Assembly: GCA_039817415.1 (NCBI GenBank)
Contig: JBCBVV010000036.1
Location: forward strand, 1 to 64,000
Direction of reading: 5' to 3'
Source: JALEFZ01 sp039817415
GTDB lineage: Bacteria; Bacteroidota; Bacteroidia; J057
Length of the DNA: 64,000 nucleotides
The notes below the pieces were generated by a model that saw only the letters and a program-made list of their open reading frames with translations, was not told where the DNA came from and did no database searches. Both the position numbers and the translations under genes were made by a program. Shown piece after piece: positions 43,662 through 52,499 of this stretch; position 1 is the first letter of the stretch, and the number at the start of each line of letters is the position of its first letter.

Positions 43662-44159
43662 CTAATCCTTGCGTTTTAGCCTAGGGATTAATAGCCATCT
43701 TAGGTAAACCTGTCTGGGACCGAAAGACTTCCACTGGTTGGAGAGGGACTCAAAACAGGCCATTCCACAGGTAGGCATGTCAAAAGGTGTATCCATTTGA
43801 AGGAGATACCTAACTGCATTTTCCATGGTAGGATTGTGCCCAAATACCATCAGGCTACTCACCTCATCTTCCACCCCTTGAATCATTTGAATCAAGCTAC
43901 CCAATTCCTCATAATAGACAGATCTTACAGTTCTGATCTCTTTGCTATATCCAAGCTTGGACCGGTAGATTTCCGCCGTTTCTTGCGCCCTTCTAGCAGG
44001 AGAACTGATGATTAAATCCGGTACAAATTGTTGGTCTGCAAGTAGACCAGCTAAGTAAGCAGCATCTTCCTTTCCTCTTTCCTTGAGAGGACGATCAATA
44101 TCAGCTGTCATTTCTGGCCAATCCGATTTTGCATGGCGACAAAGAATTACAGTTTTCAT
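43662..44159 (-). CDS. sixA: SixA-type phosphohistidine phosphatase
   Basis: A 165-aa histidine phosphatase. The RHG-type motif is at the N-terminus (ILCRHAKSDWPE, His9), followed by DRPLKERGKEDA, ISSPARRAQETAE and the second catalytic histidine in VFGHNPTMENAVR. In E. coli SixA dephosphorylates phosphohistidine (ArcB Hpt or NPr). Given the hybrid kinase about 2 kb away it could act on a phosphorelay, but that is inference. Normal length for the family; cytoplasmic. Confidence 0.9.
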   Translation of the reverse strand: MKTVILCRHAKSDWPEMTADIDRPLKERGKEDAAYLAGLLADQQFVPDLIISSPARRAQETAEIYRSKLGYSKEIRTVRSVYYEELGSLIQMIQGVEDEVSSLMVFGHNPTMENAVRYLLQMDTPFDMPTCGMACFESLSNQWKSFGPRQVYLRWLLIPRLKRKD

Positions 44160-44206
44160 ATTTTGAATGTAGTAAGTCCTATGGCTTTATTAATGTAACG
44201 AAGGAT

Positions 44207-44240
44207 AAAAAAAAAGGGGCTTTCAATTACGAAAGCCCCT
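44207..44240. terminator. Bidirectional terminator
   Basis: GGGGCTTTC and GAAAGCCCC (perfect 9 bp, 6-nt loop) are flanked by an A-run and a T-run. It ends the T9SS propeller gene on the minus strand. Confidence 0.9.
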
Positions 44241-44258
44241 TTTCTATTGTTCTTTTTT

Positions 44259-47075
44259 TTAGAGTTGAACCCACTTGTGGGTGGTGATGCTTGACTGGCT
44301 TTCGTTATTAACCATCACCTCAATCAGGTACATACCCGGAGCCATTCCCTCTGCCGGTAATGGATGCTTGACAACACCATTCACTTCATTGAGTAGCTCA
44401 TTGCTGTAAACCTTTCCGCTGAGATCGATCACCCTAATTTCTACCTCAGATACTTCTGGTAGACGAATTTCGAGCGTAGCTACACCCTCAGAAGGGTTAG
44501 GATAAACGAAGCTTTCCAATAGGCTCACAGGAACTTCAGCCTCAGGCCTTTCTCCTCCTTTTCTAGCGGGGGAGAAATCTGCTGAGCTATACATACCGCG
44601 ACCATAGGTGGCTACAAAGGTTGTATAGTCCTTGCTCACGCTAACATTATCCCCATCAGTAGTAATGGCATATTTTCTTGTAAAGATATCCGAAACTTGG
44701 ATATTCGAAAGATCTCCAATCTCTTCTACCATGCCATTTTCATCAGGTAGGTAGATTTTAGGAATAATAGGGAATCCCTGATCTGTAATAGATCTTACAG
44801 AAAGAAGGCCTTTCTCTCTTCCAAGTAGAAGAACAGACTCACCAGAATTTCCATCAATTACGAATTCAGAAGTATAAATGGGCTGATTGGAAGCAGGCGC
44901 TAGTCCCCTTACCTCTCCGAAGACAGGAACATCAGCAGTGGCATCATCAGTGATCCACAACCAAGTCGTAACTCCTTGGCTCACGGCTCCATATCCTGCG
45001 TAGGTAATGACAAGTCTGTCAGGATTTTGTGGGTCGATCGCAAGAGAAGAAATTGAGTTGCCGATAAGCGTAAGACCAGACTGGCTCAAACTTGCGTTCA
45101 TCTGGACGACATTGACATCTGCGTCAAAATTCTCTAGGTCATTTGCATTGTCAATTCTCCAGATGTTGCCAAGGCTGGAGGCTACATATAAGGTGTGAGA
45201 ACCATCAGGAGCTACAGCCATTGCTGTGAATACCTCATCCAGTCCATCTACCAATTCTGAAGTAATTCTATTCCATCTCACCTGAAGACCATCTCCGAAT
45301 GCTCCTTGGCAAATCCAAACATATTTTTGGGAACAGAAGAACAGGTAGCTCTCTGCAGCATTTTGGAATTCCTCTTCGGTTAAGGTTCTATCAAGTAAAT
45401 CTTCTGGGATATTTTCATCGATCGCAAACACCGCCTTTGCAGGGGTAGGCGCATCAAGAAGATTACCTGCCTCAGAGTTTGCATTAGACTGGTTGATGAT
45501 GGTATCAGATCCTGCAGGAACAAGGTTTCTTACCTGAGGATTCACGGGGATATTATAAAATTGCTCAAATGTAAGACCATAATCGAGAGATCTTACTACC
45601 CCTCCATCTGTTCCTTGGGCAATCACCCCACCAGGAAATACGGTGGAGAATTGTAAATCTGAGTAAGGGACTCCGGTAATTCGTCCGAAGGACTTGTTAC
45701 TTGGAAGTTCTGTATTGAAAAGGTGATTGACGTATCCGCCTGTAGTCCCTACTCCGAATACTGCATCGTATTCTGTGGTTTCACCATCTTCTGTATTGGT
45801 AACTTTCACGGCACTGGCAGTAACAAAAGGATGGGTTCCCATTCCTCTTTTTCTGCTAGCGAATGTGTTTCCTCTATCTCTCGAAATGAAAATGTCTCTT
45901 TCTGCTCCTACCGCCAGGATATTAGGGTCAGTTGGGTGAAAGGCTATCGTATGAATAGGGGGCTCTCTAAAGGTAGAAAGAGCAGGCTGGAAGCCCTGAC
46001 CAATCAATTGCCATCCTTCTGCTTCACTTAGGCTATACCAGTTATCACCGGCAATAATGATTTCGTTTGGGTTGTCAGGATAAACAGCCAACGCAAAGGC
46101 ATCCCTTCCATTGATACCAAGTGGAGCGAAAGTAGGTCCAGAAATACCAACTTGTGTCCAATTTCCTCCTGATACATCATAGCGGAAAATTCTTCCTACT
46201 TCCCCACTAGCCTGGGTACCCGCAAGGTAAACTGTATTGGGATCAGAAGGGGAAACGGCGACTTCTGTACGCACAAAGCCAACTCTGCCATTAGCAATGA
46301 TTGCTTCATCCGTTACAGCAGTAAAGTTGCTCCCGTTATCCGTAGAAATATAAAGTGAGTCAAGTGTCTCTGTTCCATTTATTCCATGGGCTACAACAAA
46401 GATGGTATTATTAGCTGCTACTTCTACATCGTAAATGACATTTTGCTGAAGGAAAGCAGGGCCATTTGCTAATTGGACTGACTCCAATTGATTGTCTGAG
46501 AAGTACAGCCCTTCGTGGCTGGCGATAAAGACACGACCATTAGAAACAGCAAGTTTTTGTATATCTGTAAAAGGCCCTTGATAAGCTGGAGTTCCAGCAG
46601 GATCACTATTCGTGGCATTAACCACCTTCCATGAGCTACCATTGTCGGTGGAAACATAAACTCCTCCACCAGGAAGACCATCGAGGTAGCCAGTAAATCC
46701 AAATTTCACAGCTCTGTAGTCCCAGCCTAGAATGTATCCTAGTCTTCTTTCAACATAAGGATCAGAAAACTGAGTGGCACCTGTTCCAACGTAGATGTTG
46801 CTACCATCTACAGCAATAGAGGTAATATTGGGATTACAAAAAGAATCATCATAGGAAGTGATACGCTCCCAGGTATCTCCCAGGTTCTGCGATCTATACA
46901 ATCCACCACCCTGGGAACCAGCATAGATATTGGCAGCATTATCGAATACGAGTGCTCTGGTAATACCATTAACATTATCTGGGCCCAAATGCTTCCAGGT
47001 ATACTGGGCATATGAGGTGCCTGTAAGAGACCAGGCTAGAATAATGAGAAGAATCGAGTAAAGGTTTTGTCTCAT
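44259..47075 (-). CDS. Secreted sortilin/BNR-type propeller protein with T9SS domain
   Basis: 938 aa from MRQNLYSILLIILAWSLTG (47075), a signal peptide cut near TSYAQ; the 18 codons upstream are not used. Nearly the whole protein is a ten-bladed-type propeller with Asp boxes (GLYRSQNLGDTW, GGVYVSTDNGSSWK, DSLYISTDNGSNF, DIFISRDRGNTF, GGVVRSLDYGLTF). The type A sorting domain starts at VYPNPSEGVATLE. Sortilin-like propellers of this group are common T9SS cargo, with no enzyme activity evident. It is similar in architecture to the first half of the 1702-aa protein at 22710. Confidence 0.9.
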   Translation of the reverse strand: MRQNLYSILLIILAWSLTGTSYAQYTWKHLGPDNVNGITRALVFDNAANIYAGSQGGGLYRSQNLGDTWERITSYDDSFCNPNITSIAVDGSNIYVGTGATQFSDPYVERRLGYILGWDYRAVKFGFTGYLDGLPGGGVYVSTDNGSSWKVVNATNSDPAGTPAYQGPFTDIQKLAVSNGRVFIASHEGLYFSDNQLESVQLANGPAFLQQNVIYDVEVAANNTIFVVAHGINGTETLDSLYISTDNGSNFTAVTDEAIIANGRVGFVRTEVAVSPSDPNTVYLAGTQASGEVGRIFRYDVSGGNWTQVGISGPTFAPLGINGRDAFALAVYPDNPNEIIIAGDNWYSLSEAEGWQLIGQGFQPALSTFREPPIHTIAFHPTDPNILAVGAERDIFISRDRGNTFASRKRGMGTHPFVTASAVKVTNTEDGETTEYDAVFGVGTTGGYVNHLFNTELPSNKSFGRITGVPYSDLQFSTVFPGGVIAQGTDGGVVRSLDYGLTFEQFYNIPVNPQVRNLVPAGSDTIINQSNANSEAGNLLDAPTPAKAVFAIDENIPEDLLDRTLTEEEFQNAAESYLFFCSQKYVWICQGAFGDGLQVRWNRITSELVDGLDEVFTAMAVAPDGSHTLYVASSLGNIWRIDNANDLENFDADVNVVQMNASLSQSGLTLIGNSISSLAIDPQNPDRLVITYAGYGAVSQGVTTWLWITDDATADVPVFGEVRGLAPASNQPIYTSEFVIDGNSGESVLLLGREKGLLSVRSITDQGFPIIPKIYLPDENGMVEEIGDLSNIQVSDIFTRKYAITTDGDNVSVSKDYTTFVATYGRGMYSSADFSPARKGGERPEAEVPVSLLESFVYPNPSEGVATLEIRLPEVSEVEIRVIDLSGKVYSNELLNEVNGVVKHPLPAEGMAPGMYLIEVMVNNESQSSITTHKWVQL

Positions 47076-47261
47076 ACAGATATACTTAATAAGGGTCGAA
47101 TCGTAAAATAACATTTTTCGAGAAAACAAAACAAAATTTGACCGTTAGCGGCCTCGCCTTTATTGCCAAAAAATGCTTCTTTTCTATTCCCAGAAGAAAA
47201 AAGGGGAAGCTAATCATGCTCCCCCTATAAGGTATATCGAAAAAAAGTGGCAAAATGTCGC

Positions 47262-48146
47262 CTATAGATGTCTTTCTGAGTGATAACTTGATCTCACCAA
47301 TGGACCACTTTCTACGTAAGAAAATCCCATTTCCTTCCCTACTTCTTCATAATGCTTGAACAAATCGGGATGAACAAATTCATGAACGGGTAGGTGCATT
47401 TTAGTAGGTTGCAGATATTGGCCAATGGTCAGTACATCACAATCATGTTTGTGTAAATCTTCCATTAGCTCGTATACTTCTTCGGGGGTTTCGCCTAATC
47501 CTACCATAAAACCAGACTTTGTACGGCATCCCGCAGCCTTAGTTCGTTGGATTTGCTCAAGGCTTCTTGCGTATCGCGCTTGAGGGCGTACTCGGCGATA
47601 GAGACGCTTTACAGTCTCCATATTATGGGAAACAATCTCTGGGTTTTCCTTGGTAATAATTTCCAGAGCCTCCCAATTGGCTTTTACATCTGGAATAAGA
47701 GTTTCTAAGGTCGTCTCAGGAGAATGCTTGCGGATCAGCCTGACCGTTTCCGCCCAAATATTCATGCCACGATCTTTCTGCTCATCGCGATTGACCGAGG
47801 TAATTACAGCATGTTTGACCGACATTTTCTGAACGGCTTTAGCAACTCTGTACGGCTCCATGATATCTAAGGAGTCAGGACGACCTGTTGCCACTGCACA
47901 AAAAGAGCAAGATCTTGTACAGGTATTTCCCAAAATCATGAAGGTAGCCGTTCCCGCTCCCCAGCACTCTCCCATATTAGGGCAACGTGCACTCTCACAA
48001 ACAGTATGAAGTTTATTTTTGTCGATGATGGACCTGACTTCTGTATAGCTCTTTCCATAAGGGAGCTTTACTCTGAGCCATTTAGGTCTTGGGCCATCAC
48101 CGGGAAGGTTTTTTTCTGTTAATCCAGCACTTACAACCACTGACAT
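47262..48146 (-). CDS. lipA: Lipoyl synthase
   Basis: A 294-aa radical SAM enzyme that inserts two sulfurs into octanoyl groups on lipoate-dependent enzymes. The auxiliary cluster cysteines are in CESARCPNMGEC (CX4CX5C), the radical SAM cluster in CTRSCSFC (CX3CX2C), and the C-terminal RSSYHSE serine motif is present. I start at the second Met (48146): a GGAGGAAG sequence, rare as a ribosome site in this phylum, lies just before it and would be buried if the ATG at 48158 were used. It is not paired with lipB here. Length and motifs are normal. Confidence 0.97.
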   Translation of the reverse strand: MSVVVSAGLTEKNLPGDGPRPKWLRVKLPYGKSYTEVRSIIDKNKLHTVCESARCPNMGECWGAGTATFMILGNTCTRSCSFCAVATGRPDSLDIMEPYRVAKAVQKMSVKHAVITSVNRDEQKDRGMNIWAETVRLIRKHSPETTLETLIPDVKANWEALEIITKENPEIVSHNMETVKRLYRRVRPQARYARSLEQIQRTKAAGCRTKSGFMVGLGETPEEVYELMEDLHKHDCDVLTIGQYLQPTKMHLPVHEFVHPDLFKHYEEVGKEMGFSYVESGPLVRSSYHSERHL

Positions 48147-48296
48147 ATCTTCCTCCAATTAATATTTAATGGGCATCGGAACAACGCCTGAACCCAAATA
48201 TAAAAGAAATGATTTGTAATCTTAAACGGAGGGCAGAGGGGATTGTTCCCTCTTAACTTTAGGAAGCTAATTTTATCATCAAAGGAGCTGGAAATA

Positions 48297-49013
48297 CTAC
48301 CATTTTCCTCCGAAAATGAAGCCAATTGTACCCGCCAAATAAGTGGAAGCGTTTTGGAGGTCGTCTGTTTCCAGCACCAATGGAACGCTAGATGGGAATA
48401 AATCCGCGTTGATACCCAACTTGATACCCGTTAAGTTTTTGATCTTGTAATGAAAATCAAAAATAACATAGGCTTTCAAGCTAATCCCAAGACGAAGGCT
48501 CGGATCTACCGTGTTTGAGAACACACTGGCACGGCCCGAAATGGCCTGGTATGAATGAATATCTGGGTTAAAAGCCTCTGAAATACAGTTCCCATTTTGG
48601 CCACACAATTTGATGTGGTAAGGGTTCAATACACCCAAAGCCGGACCTATTTTTATTCCTCCCTGCATCTCAACCATATTATAAGAACTGCTGGAAGAAA
48701 GCATGTAGTTTACCCCAAAGGAAGGACTGACTACCCAGAGGTTGTTAATCTTGCCAAATACATATTTCCTGTCCGGGAATGGATAGGGCTCTACCTTTAC
48801 CTCATGAAGACTTCTTACATGGAAAATATCCAAGCCATAAGCCCATTGCATCCTGCCAGCTCCTACATAATAAGCTGATTCAAGTCCCGAACCACGATTA
48901 GAACTGGTAAGGGACAAACTGAATCCTCTCGATACACTGATGTCTTCTTCTTGCCCATAGGCAGTTATACCAAGCAGCAGTAGGAAGAACATGAGGAAAA
49001 TTCTTGCCTTCAT
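48297..49013 (-). CDS. Hypothetical outer-membrane beta-barrel protein
   Basis: 238 aa with signal peptide MKARIFLMFFLLLLGITAYG. Alternating aromatic/glycine strands through the whole length (SLSLTSSNRGSGLESAYYVG, WVVSPSFGVNYML, IKIGPALGV) and the C-terminal aromatic strand LAGTIGFIFGGKW fit a small outer-membrane barrel of about eight to ten strands. Two cysteines (CGQNGNC) may form a loop disulphide. No function is known. It is upstream of lipA on the same strand, 150 nt apart. Confidence 0.78.
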   Translation of the reverse strand: MKARIFLMFFLLLLGITAYGQEEDISVSRGFSLSLTSSNRGSGLESAYYVGAGRMQWAYGLDIFHVRSLHEVKVEPYPFPDRKYVFGKINNLWVVSPSFGVNYMLSSSSSYNMVEMQGGIKIGPALGVLNPYHIKLCGQNGNCISEAFNPDIHSYQAISGRASVFSNTVDPSLRLGISLKAYVIFDFHYKIKNLTGIKLGINADLFPSSVPLVLETDDLQNASTYLAGTIGFIFGGKW

Positions 49014-49171
49014 GTGAGTTTGGGTGTTAAGTTATGGGTAGATATACATATCTATATGTCCAATATAGAAATTTTGTTACCAAAATAGGAGTAAAAAAAA
49101 ATCCTATTTATACATGGGACGACATATAAATGAGTGAGGCAAGCATAGGGGTAGTCACCTACCTGAATATA

Positions 49172-50182
49172 CTAAGAAGTTAGCATAGTTTTTTCTTCCT
49201 CGAGCAGTTCCAGAAACTTTTGTTCAGCCTCTTCAATGCTGGCTGTAATTCTGGCACCTGCAGCGTAAAAGTGTCCTCCTCCACCAAAGTGTTGAGCCAA
49301 TTGACTAGCGGAAACATTGTCTCTACTTCTCAAGCTAAACTTGACAATATCTTCCTGTGTACTGATCAAGGCGCCTAATTTTATTCCATCAATGGATAGG
49401 GCATAGTTGACAAGCCCTTCTGTATCACCAGACTTTAGGTTAAAGGTTTTAAAGACTTCTTTGTTCAAAAGAATATAGGCCGTCTTTAACTCAGGCTTTA
49501 CGTGTAAGCAGTTCAATAGCGCGTGTCCTAGGAATTTCACACGATCCATGGAAAAGTTGCTATAAATAGATTCGTGAATTTTGTGATTGTCAGCACCTGC
49601 TTCCAATAAGTGCCCAACGATCTTATGGACTTTGGGACTTGTGTTGGTAAAGCGGAAGGAGCCTGTATCTGTTAGGATACCAGTGTACAAGGCCTCCGCC
49701 ATATCTTCATTTAGTTTGTCTAGGTCTTCAAGATCATCTACCAGTCTATAGATCAACTCGGCAGTAGAGGATGCCTCATCATCCCAATAAGCAAGATCAT
49801 GAAATCCTGTGGGTTCCATGTGGTGATCAATCATGATTTTTTTGGCCATGGAATCCTCCACGGAGCCTGCAAAATCATTTAGCCTATGGATGGCGTTGAA
49901 ATCCAGACAAAAAATCAAATCTGCCCCTTCGAATGTCCATGAGGCACGATCCGGATCATTGGGTCCAATCTGAACATCTTCTGTTCCTGCAATCCACTTA
50001 AGGTTTTCTGGGTAATCAGTAGGGCTTACGACCTCTACGCGATGTCCTTTCTGTTTTAAATAATGGTAAAGCCCTAAAGAAGAACCAATGGCATCTCCAT
50101 CTGCTTTGGCGTGCATGGTAATGGCTATTCTTCTAGGTTCAGATAGCAGCGTTTTAATGTCAGAAATATCAAATGTGTTCAT
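49172..50182 (-). CDS. nrnA: DHH-family oligoribonuclease / PAP phosphatase (NrnA type)
   Basis: 336 aa with DHH and DHHA1 domains. Metal site motifs are KADGDAIGSSLG (about 26-37), LDFNAIHR, the signature DHHMEPTGFHD (about 118-128) and, in DHHA1, GGGGHFYAAGARI (about 306-318). NrnA degrades short RNA fragments and dephosphorylates 3'-phosphoadenosine 5'-phosphate. It is the normal replacement for Orn in Bacteroidota. Cytoplasmic; it is divergent from ndk, and that spacer holds promoters for both. Confidence 0.95.
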   Translation of the reverse strand: MNTFDISDIKTLLSEPRRIAITMHAKADGDAIGSSLGLYHYLKQKGHRVEVVSPTDYPENLKWIAGTEDVQIGPNDPDRASWTFEGADLIFCLDFNAIHRLNDFAGSVEDSMAKKIMIDHHMEPTGFHDLAYWDDEASSTAELIYRLVDDLEDLDKLNEDMAEALYTGILTDTGSFRFTNTSPKVHKIVGHLLEAGADNHKIHESIYSNFSMDRVKFLGHALLNCLHVKPELKTAYILLNKEVFKTFNLKSGDTEGLVNYALSIDGIKLGALISTQEDIVKFSLRSRDNVSASQLAQHFGGGGHFYAAGARITASIEEAEQKFLELLEEEKTMLTS

Positions 50183-50393
50183 GAGAATCGTAAGGACTAC
50201 GTTAGATGATGAATCAGGTCGCGAAAATAGTCAAACGGAAGGAAGGTTAAAAGAGATAAAAGTCAATTGGAAGTAAGGAATTGAGATAATTTTTCTAAAA
50301 GGAGAAAAAACATCCTGATTTTGGTGTAAATGACCGGTAAATCAACTGTGTATGAAGGAATTTTTACCATCAAACCTCTTTTCTTTCTTTCTC

Positions 50394-50424
50394 TTGCAAA
50401 CTCAAAATCAGGAAACTATGTTTG
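50394..50424 (+). promoter_or_regulatory. Consensus promoter of ndk
   Basis: TTG at 50394-50396, a 20-nt spacer, then TATGTTTG at 50417-50424, an exact TAnnTTTG. It lies inside the longer open frame that starts at 50352, so that frame cannot be the real gene start. Confidence 0.75.
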
Positions 50425-50489
50425 CGCTTGACAAGGAATCCAGAATTCCTGCAAACACATTTTCACTCATTTCAACTTCAATTATTCTC

Positions 50490-50912
50490 ATGGCTGGTAA
50501 CAGAACATTGACCATCATCAAGCCAGATGCCGTATCCAAAGGCTACACAGGAAAGATCATTGCTCAAATCATGGAAGCAGGTTTCGCAGTTAAGGCGATG
50601 AAGCTGATGCACCTGACTGAAAAAGAAGCAGGAGTATTCTACGAAGTTCACAAAGAAAGACCTTTCTATGGTGAGCTAGTAGCATTCATGTCTAGCGGAC
50701 CATGTGTACCCATGATCCTAGAAAAAGACAACGCTGTAGCTGATTTTAGAAAACTGATCGGAGCTACGAATCCTGCTGAAGCGGAAGCAGGAACTATTCG
50801 CGCTTTGTATGCAGAAAACGTAGGAAAGAATGCCGTTCACGGCTCAGATTCCGATGAGAATGCACTGATTGAAGGAAATTTCTTCTTCAACATCACAGAA
50901 ATGGTAGGGTAA
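50490..50912 (+). CDS. ndk: Nucleoside diphosphate kinase
   Basis: 140 aa from MAGNRTLTIIKPDAVSKGYT, exactly the family N-terminus. The open frame begins 46 codons earlier, but a promoter lies in it and no NDK has such an extension. It transfers phosphate from NTPs to NDPs through a phosphohistidine, the His in NAVHGSDS (about residue 115). KPDAVSKG and RPFYGELVAFMSSGP form the nucleotide site. Length is standard. A strong terminator follows. Confidence 0.97.
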   Translation: MAGNRTLTIIKPDAVSKGYTGKIIAQIMEAGFAVKAMKLMHLTEKEAGVFYEVHKERPFYGELVAFMSSGPCVPMILEKDNAVADFRKLIGATNPAEAEAGTIRALYAENVGKNAVHGSDSDENALIEGNFFFNITEMVG

Positions 50913-50933
50913 GCTCCCTTTTAACATACAGAT

Positions 50934-50960
50934 AAAAGCCCTCTTTGGAGGGCTTTTTTT
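50934..50960 (+). terminator. Terminator of ndk
   Basis: AAAAGCCCTC and GAGGGCTTTT (10 bp, 4-nt loop) run into a T-run. Confidence 0.92.
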
Positions 50961-51033
50961 ATGTCCCTTTGTCATCTATATCCGTATATTTCTATATCAA
51001 ACTACCCTTTACCCCTTTTTATTCAATCTTTCC

Positions 51034-52413
51034 ATGAACAAATATGTTACCGTACTGGGAATTTTGCTATCCCTTTTTTCTTTGAGCTATGCTCAATTCA
51101 GGCCAGCCAATGGAGGTGGACCTGCCCCACGTTTAGAAGAACACGATCATGGTCATTGTGTAGACCCAAAAGCACGTGAACAAATGTGGGAGGAAACTCA
51201 GCGAATTAGACAAGATTTGATTCAGGCTGGAAAATTAAATCCTACACCTAATAGAGGGATCCAAATCCCTCCCCTTTCTTTCCCGCTGAGGCAAAGAGCC
51301 AATTCCTTTTATCATGGCTATTATGGCATATCCAATTATGTAGACCACGACAATGCTGGAGGGTTAAGAGATTATACTTGTCAGGAGAGAACGTATAATG
51401 GTCATAGAGGAACCGATTATTTCTTATGGCCCTTTAGTTGGGACATGATGGATCGTGAGGAAGTGGAGATCATTGCCGCTGCCCCTGGTATTATCATCAA
51501 TAAGCTCGACAACAATTTCGATCGGAACTGTAGTTTCACAGGTCAATGGAATGCTGTTTACATAGAGCATTTTGACGGAACCATAGCTTGGTATGGGCAC
51601 ATGAAAAAAAATACCCTTACGGCTAAAGCCATAGGGGATTCTGTAACTACGGGAGATTACCTCGGATTGGTGGGGAGTTCGGGCTTTTCTACGGGACCCC
51701 ACCTCCACCTCGAATTATTTACCAGTAGGGGTTCACTGCTTGATCCCTATGATGGTAATTGTAATCCTACCTCACTATCTACCGCTTGGGCCAACCAAAG
51801 ACCTTATGAGTTGGCAGGACTCAATCATATTCAAACGGGAAATGCCCCTCCAGATTTATCCGGTCAGTGTTCCAATGATGAGGTCGTAAGCTATACCACA
51901 AGCTTTGATCATGGTGAAACCGTATATTTCTCCTCCTATTTTGTAGACCAGGAACCTACACAGCCTGCATCTTACCGCGTAACTCGCCCCAATGGCCAAA
52001 CATGGTTGAATTGGAATCATGATCCGCCGGAAAGATATAATGCTTCATGGTGGTACTGGTCCAATCAGCTCCCTGCCAATGCACAGGATGGCGTGTGGAC
52101 TTATCAAGTGATTTTTGAAGGAGATACCTTGACACAAACCTTTACGGTAGGGGTAGTTACCTCTCTTGAAGAAGAATCAGCTTTGGAAGTATTTCCTAAC
52201 CCATTTACCAATTACCTAGAGATACAAGGTGAAATGGGACAAGGATGGAGCTTGTCAATTCTTGATTTGAGAGGAAGGCTGATCAGAAAGCTTAGCGATA
52301 TTCAGACTGGACAGAAAATGGACCTAGGAGAATTACCCGCTGGCCTATACATGGCTACTTTGTCTAATCAAGCAGGAGAACAACAATTGGTAACAAAAAT
52401 AGTAAAGCAATAG
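51034..52413 (+). CDS. Secreted M23 (LytM-type) metallopeptidase with T9SS domain
   Basis: 459 aa, signal peptide about 1-20. The Zn-dependent peptidase domain (about 95-250) has HRGTDYFLWPF (His-x3-Asp metal ligands), then GHM and GPHLHLELF (HxH). M23 enzymes cut peptidoglycan cross-bridges or peptides in glycine-rich proteins. A beta domain (about 270-370) follows, then a type A sorting domain from VFPNPFTNYLEIQG. Export through T9SS means it acts outside the cell, so prey or competitor walls are more likely targets than its own wall; that is inference. It has a strong terminator. Confidence 0.93.
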   Translation: MNKYVTVLGILLSLFSLSYAQFRPANGGGPAPRLEEHDHGHCVDPKAREQMWEETQRIRQDLIQAGKLNPTPNRGIQIPPLSFPLRQRANSFYHGYYGISNYVDHDNAGGLRDYTCQERTYNGHRGTDYFLWPFSWDMMDREEVEIIAAAPGIIINKLDNNFDRNCSFTGQWNAVYIEHFDGTIAWYGHMKKNTLTAKAIGDSVTTGDYLGLVGSSGFSTGPHLHLELFTSRGSLLDPYDGNCNPTSLSTAWANQRPYELAGLNHIQTGNAPPDLSGQCSNDEVVSYTTSFDHGETVYFSSYFVDQEPTQPASYRVTRPNGQTWLNWNHDPPERYNASWWYWSNQLPANAQDGVWTYQVIFEGDTLTQTFTVGVVTSLEEESALEVFPNPFTNYLEIQGEMGQGWSLSILDLRGRLIRKLSDIQTGQKMDLGELPAGLYMATLSNQAGEQQLVTKIVKQ

Positions 52414-52435
52414 TCAATCAGGGACTATCTAGCAT

Positions 52436-52472
52436 AAGAAATCCCCTCTCAACTGCTGAGAGGGGATTTCTT
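52436..52472. terminator. Bidirectional terminator between M23 and ilvE genes
   Basis: A perfect 16-bp stem, AAGAAATCCCCTCTCA with its complement, and a 5-nt loop. It serves both convergent genes. Confidence 0.93.
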
Positions 52473-52499
52473 TATATTCTTAGATGTAGTGAATCTTGT

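Noticed and set aside
50352..50489. N-terminal extension on nucleoside diphosphate kinase
   Set aside because: A consensus promoter lies inside it and the family N-terminus begins exactly at 50490.
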